Shown here: piece by piece, positions 6,527 through 9,441 of the stretch
Layout of the letters: each line of letters begins with the position of its first letter
How positions within the stretch are numbered: position 1 is the first letter of the stretch
NCBI GenBank assembly: GCA_023253495.1
Contig: JALRGF010000066.1
Location: 1-9,441, forward strand
Origin: Verrucomicrobiales bacterium
Lineage (GTDB): Bacteria; Verrucomicrobiota; Verrucomicrobiia; Verrucomicrobiales; V1-33
DNA: 9,441 bases
Reading direction: 5' to 3'
Notes under the pieces: generated by a model
What the model saw: only the letters and a program-made list of their open reading frames with translations
The model's database searches: none
What the model was told of the DNA's origin: nothing
Made by a program: the position numbers and the translations under genes

Positions 6527-6599
6527 AAATATGTCCGCCCGGGCCGTGTCGAGTCAATTCCGATTGACGAAAGCCCGGTTTCTTTGTTTTAAAGAAGTC
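6527..6599. promoter_or_regulatory. Divergent promoter region with palindromic TTGAC boxes
   Basis: GTCAAT (6553-6558) and ATTGAC (6563-6568) form a perfect 6-bp inverted repeat around four bases. Each strand therefore carries a TTGAC box like a -35 element. Rightwards, TTGACG (6564-6569) is followed 18 bases later by TTTAAA (6588-6593), a weak -10. Leftwards, TTGACT (6557-6552) is followed after 18 bases by CATATT (6533-6528). Both would start transcription only a few bases before the two start codons, consistent with neither gene having a strong ribosome binding site. The palindrome could equally be an operator. The promoter calls are inference. Confidence 0.35.
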
Positions 6600-9386
6600 A
6601 TGTCCGCGCCCCACACATCCCTGCCGCCGGCCGATGGAGCTCTTTTCTCCGCAGCCGGTCTCCGGCTTCCCGCCATCGCCGCTTTGGCCGTCCTGCTCGC
6701 GCCGGCGGCCGCGCGCTCCGAGCTGCTCTGGTCGGTCGGCACCGATGACGATGCCTGGCCGCTGGGTGACGGCGGCGGTCCGTTCACCAGTTTTGTGCAG
6801 GAAGGGGGCGTCAACCCGCTGCCCGGCAACCCGTTCAGCCCGGAAGCGGATGGCCAGGCGGACGATGATTATTATTTCGCCGGCGACTTCTCGATCGTCA
6901 TTCCCGGCAACGGTGATTACACGCCGGTGGGCTTGGTCGATCTCAACGAGGAAGCGGCCGAACGGGCGTTTGCCGGTGCCGACAACGATCTGCGCTACCA
7001 TTTCAACCTGCCGGAAAGCCTGAAGCAGACGGACCTGCTTGCCGTCACCTTCGACGCCCTCAACCTCCACACCGGCAACCCGGACTCCCGCTACGGCGTC
7101 GAGGTTTATTTCAATGGCGTGCTCGTCCAGCCGGAAATTGTCATCCGGCCGGCCCAGCTCGGCATAGATTACACCACCACCCAGTTTTCCCTGGCCAGCG
7201 TGGACGCCCAGGTTGGCGCCGGAGCCGACAATATCGTCACCCTCAAGGGCATCAACTACAATGCCGACGGCGGCGGCAACTGGATGGGCATTGACTACGT
7301 GCAGCTCGAAAAGGTCGATGTGGTCATCCCGCCAGCCGTGTTTCCATGGGCGGTGGGCAAGGACGACAACAGCTGGCCGGCCGGCAACGGCGGCGGCCCC
7401 AATGCCACGTTCGTCGCCAGCAACGGCACCACCAACCCGCTGCCGGGCAGCCCGACCAGCCCGGAAACCGATGGCCAGGCCGACAATGATTATTATTTCG
7501 CCGGATCCTACACCTCGACCATCGCCGCCAACGGCACCTACGACCCGGTCGGTCTGGTCTCCGCCAACGAAGAGGCCGCCGAACGCACGCTGAGCGCCAC
7601 CGAAACCGAACTGCGCTACCATTTCAATCTGCCCAACACCCTTTCACCCAGCTCGTTGCTTGCGGTGACCTTTGATGCTTCGTTTCTCGACGCCTCCGGC
7701 ACCGACCCGCGCTACGGCGTCGAGGTCTACGTCAACGGCGTCCTCGTCCAGCCGGAAATCATGATCCGTGCCGGCCAGCTGGACCGCGACTTCACCACCC
7801 CGCAGTTCTCCCTGGCCAGTGTCGGTGCCCTCATCGGCTCGGGCTTTGACAATATCGTCACTCTGCGCGGTATCAATTACCAGGCGTCCGGAGGCAGCGC
7901 GGCCCTCGGCATCGACTACATCCAGCTCAATCCGGTCACCACCCCGGTTCCGCCCGCCAGTCTGCCCGTGGCCATCGGCCAGAAGGACAATGGCTGGCCG
8001 GTCGGCAATGGCGGCGGGCCCGACGCCACCTTCGTCCAGGGCAATGGCGTCACCAACGCTCTGCCGGGCAGCCCGACCAGCACGGAAACCGCCGGAGGCG
8101 CCGACAACGATTACTACCTGGCCGGCGTCTACACCACGACGCTCGCCGGCAACGGTGTCTATGACCCGGCCGGCACCGTGGTCGCCAACGAGGAGGCCGC
8201 CGAGCGCGGATTCGCTCCCGGAGAAACCGAGCAGCGCTACCACTTCAACCTGCCCGCCGGCCTGACTCCGGATTACCGCCTCTCGGTCTCCTTCGCTCCG
8301 CTCAACCTCTCGTCCGGCGTGGCCGATCCCCGCTTCGGTGTGGAGGTGTATTTCAATGGCGTGCTCGTCCAGCCACAGGTTGTCGTCCGCCCGGCCCAGC
8401 TCGGCAAGCTCGTTGTCACGCCCGCCTTCACGCTCGCCAGCGTCAACGCGCGGACGGGTCCGGGATTTGACAATATTTTGACCCTCAAAGGAATCAGCTA
8501 CAGCACGAGCGGCGGCGGGGACGTGCTCGGGCTCGATTCCCTCCAGATCAACCCGCTGCCCACGGCCAGCTTCCCGTGGTCGGTCGGCATGAACGACAAC
8601 GCCTGGCCATCCGGCAACGGCGGCGGCCCGAATACCAGCTTCGTCCAGGAATCCGGCACCAACCCGCCCCCTGGCCGACCCAACAGCCCGGAAGCCGACG
8701 CCCAGGCCGACGACGACTATTACTTCGCCGGCGTCTACACCGACACCATCGCTTCCGTCACCGACTCCCTGGGATTTTACGACCCGGTAGGCGTGGTGCT
8801 GGTCAATGAGGAAGCCGCGGAACGCGCTTTCGCGGGGACCGACAACGACCTGCGTTACCACTTCAATCTGCCGGAAACCCTCAAGCCGACCGACCGGCTC
8901 TCGGTCGCCTTCGACATCCTCAACCTCGACACCCGCCCGGAAAACAGCGACCCGCGCTACGGGATCGAGGTGTATTTCAACGAGGTCCTCGTGCAGGACG
9001 AGATCGTCATTGGTACGTCGGAAATCAACAAACTCTACGCGACCGCCCCGTTCACCCTCGAAAGCGTGGGCGCCCAGGTCGGGCCGGGCTTTGACAACGT
9101 CGTCACCCTCAAGGGCGTCAGTTACAGCGGTGACGGCGGCGGGGCTTGGATGGGCATTGACTTCGTCTCGCTCAGCCCGGTCGTCCCCTCGCCCTTCCCG
9201 TGGACCGTGGGGTTGGATGACAACGCCTGGCCGGTTGGTGACGGTGGCGGCGCCAATGCGTCGTTCGTTCAGGAAAACGGCGTGATCAACCCTCTGCCCG
9301 GCAACCCAGATTGCGGACGCAGTTCGAGCCGGGCGGTATGCCGCCGACCTTGGCGGCCTTGGAGTTGGGCGCGGCCCGCAGGTTGA
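6600..9386 (+). CDS. Secreted protein of ~206-residue tandem beta-rich repeats, 3' end lost
   Basis: The ATG at 6600 is the only sensible start. It gives a signal peptide with hydrophobic core (residues ~22-38, LPAIAALAVLLAPAAA) and cleavage near AAARS-E. Four full repeats and part of a fifth follow. Each opens with FPW-x-VG-x-DDN-x-WP-x-GNGGGP and contains SPE-x-DGQADDDYYFAG, NEEAAER and LRYHFNLP. It then has DPRYGVEVYFNGVLVQPEI, a GFDNIVTLKGI motif and an end like GIDYVQL, and short proline-rich linkers join the units. I do not recognise a named family. The pattern of VEVYFNG, a G-F-D-N-I-V-T-L strand and a closing GIDY-x-QL resembles carbohydrate-binding beta-sandwich modules such as the last domain of PL4 rhamnogalacturonan lyases. 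That is inference. Aspartate clusters may bind calcium. Native coding stops at ~9308; the last ~26 codons to the TGA at 9386 come from foreign sequence. A sorting signal or catalytic domain may be missing downstream. Confidence 0.85.
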   Translation: MSAPHTSLPPADGALFSAAGLRLPAIAALAVLLAPAAARSELLWSVGTDDDAWPLGDGGGPFTSFVQEGGVNPLPGNPFSPEADGQADDDYYFAGDFSIVIPGNGDYTPVGLVDLNEEAAERAFAGADNDLRYHFNLPESLKQTDLLAVTFDALNLHTGNPDSRYGVEVYFNGVLVQPEIVIRPAQLGIDYTTTQFSLASVDAQVGAGADNIVTLKGINYNADGGGNWMGIDYVQLEKVDVVIPPAVFPWAVGKDDNSWPAGNGGGPNATFVASNGTTNPLPGSPTSPETDGQADNDYYFAGSYTSTIAANGTYDPVGLVSANEEAAERTLSATETELRYHFNLPNTLSPSSLLAVTFDASFLDASGTDPRYGVEVYVNGVLVQPEIMIRAGQLDRDFTTPQFSLASVGALIGSGFDNIVTLRGINYQASGGSAALGIDYIQLNPVTTPVPPASLPVAIGQKDNGWPVGNGGGPDATFVQGNGVTNALPGSPTSTETAGGADNDYYLAGVYTTTLAGNGVYDPAGTVVANEEAAERGFAPGETEQRYHFNLPAGLTPDYRLSVSFAPLNLSSGVADPRFGVEVYFNGVLVQPQVVVRPAQLGKLVVTPAFTLASVNARTGPGFDNILTLKGISYSTSGGGDVLGLDSLQINPLPTASFPWSVGMNDNAWPSGNGGGPNTSFVQESGTNPPPGRPNSPEADAQADDDYYFAGVYTDTIASVTDSLGFYDPVGVVLVNEEAAERAFAGTDNDLRYHFNLPETLKPTDRLSVAFDILNLDTRPENSDPRYGIEVYFNEVLVQDEIVIGTSEINKLYATAPFTLESVGAQVGPGFDNVVTLKGVSYSGDGGGAWMGIDFVSLSPVVPSPFPWTVGLDDNAWPVGDGGGANASFVQENGVINPLPGNPDCGRSSSRAVCRRPWRPWSWARPAG
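6729..9308 (+). repeat. Tandem in-gene repeat, period about 615 bp, 4.2 units
   Basis: Taking the opening tryptophan (W-x-VG) as the boundary, units run 6729-7346 (206 codons), 7347-7967 (207), 7968-8576 (203), 8577-9200 (208) and 9201-9308 (cut). The copies are diverged but align throughout at the protein level. Unit 3 has valine (GTG at 7968) in place of the opening tryptophan and reads QKDNGWP in place of the DDN motif. Unit 4 carries a short insertion (near SVTDSLGF) before YDPVG. Such arrays arise by intragenic duplication and tend to vary in copy number. They also break short-read assemblies, which may explain the abrupt end in unit 5. Confidence 0.9.
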
Positions 9387-9441
9387 GCATGTCGTTTGCC
9401 GCGACGCCGGTGACGCGGAAATGATCGGGGCCATCCGCCTC
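9301..9441 (-). CDS. Fragment of a bacterial SH3-domain protein (both ends missing)
   Basis: Reading the minus strand from base 9441 gives 47 codons without a stop. They include FRVTGVAANDMLNLRAAPN and then KVGGIPPGSNCVRNLGC. This is the signature of small bacterial SH3 (SH3b) domains: the V-x-GVA-x-NDMLN-x-R-x-x-P strand pair followed by the G-x-IPP turn. Such domains are usually found in periplasmic proteins and bind peptides or cell-wall components. The upstream part lies outside the window. Downstream the gene is cut at ~9301, where the sequence turns into the antisense of the tandem-repeat gene and meets a stop at 9288-9286. It is not a neighbour in the ordinary sense: both genes are broken at the same point. 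Confidence 0.7.

Noticed and set aside
4364..6592. 742-codon plus-strand open frame opposite the FG-GAP gene
   Set aside because: It is antisense to unmistakable FG-GAP motifs and is rich in G, A, V and R with no domain. Long antisense frames are expected in GC-rich genes with strong third-position bias.
6051..6599. Upstream extension of the repeat gene by 183 codons
   Set aside because: It would overlap the start of the lipoprotein gene in antisense. The signal peptide begins at the ATG at 6600, so the extension is only open by chance.
6384..7622. 412-codon minus-strand open frame spanning the divergent promoter region
   Set aside because: It is antisense to the signal peptide and first repeats and overlaps the lipoprotein gene. 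It shows no start context or domain.
7644..9434. 596-codon minus-strand open frame opposite the repeat gene
   Set aside because: It is the antisense shadow of the tandem repeats, runs across the chimeric breakpoint, and uses a different frame from the SH3 fragment.

Overview
The window reads as GC-rich bacterial DNA (roughly two-thirds G+C, densely coding) with a short foreign-looking AT-rich stretch at the left end. The gene repertoire fits an environmental Gram-negative bacterium of the Planctomycetota/Verrucomicrobiota/Acidobacteriota type, where such proteins are common. It includes a predicted lipoprotein with FG-GAP/VCBS repeats and an ASPIC/UnbV domain, a secreted tandem-repeat protein, and a glycerophosphodiester phosphodiesterase fused to a membrane domain. 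The assignment rests on gene content and base composition only. Nothing here fixes the genus.

Layout. 1 to ~222 is AT-rich (about 36% G+C by hand count) and unlike the rest. ~223-300 is the 3' tail of a plus-strand gene. 297-941 (minus) is an HNH endonuclease whose stop codon interleaves with that of the preceding gene. 942-1499 is non-coding, with four copies of an 11-13 bp repeat and a hairpin that buries a perfect Shine-Dalgarno sequence. 1500-3338 (plus) is the membrane-anchored phosphodiesterase. 3374-6514 (minus) is one 3141-nt reading frame interrupted only by an in-frame TGA at 4556-4558. It encodes a lipoprotein signal, seven FG-GAP calcium-type motifs, an ASPIC/UnbV domain and a thioredoxin-like domain with a CPSC active site. 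6515-6599 is a short divergent promoter region. 6600 to ~9308 (plus) is a secreted protein made of ~206-residue tandem repeats. About 9301-9441 (minus) is a fragment of an SH3-domain protein, joined in inverted orientation so that both genes are cut.

The most interesting point is the in-frame TGA. A hairpin with a GGUC loop lies 17 nt after it, the position and loop expected of a bacterial SECIS element. The reading frame continues for 393 codons of well-preserved domains. A selenoprotein of an undescribed kind is therefore a serious possibility, alongside a recent nonsense mutation or a base-call error.

The lipoprotein and the repeat protein are divergently transcribed from an 85-bp region with a palindromic pair of TTGAC boxes. 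They may be co-regulated cell-surface proteins. The phosphodiesterase, the HNH gene and the two end fragments show no evident functional link to them. Both ends of the window look chimeric, so gene neighbourhoods across ~222 and ~9300 should not be trusted.
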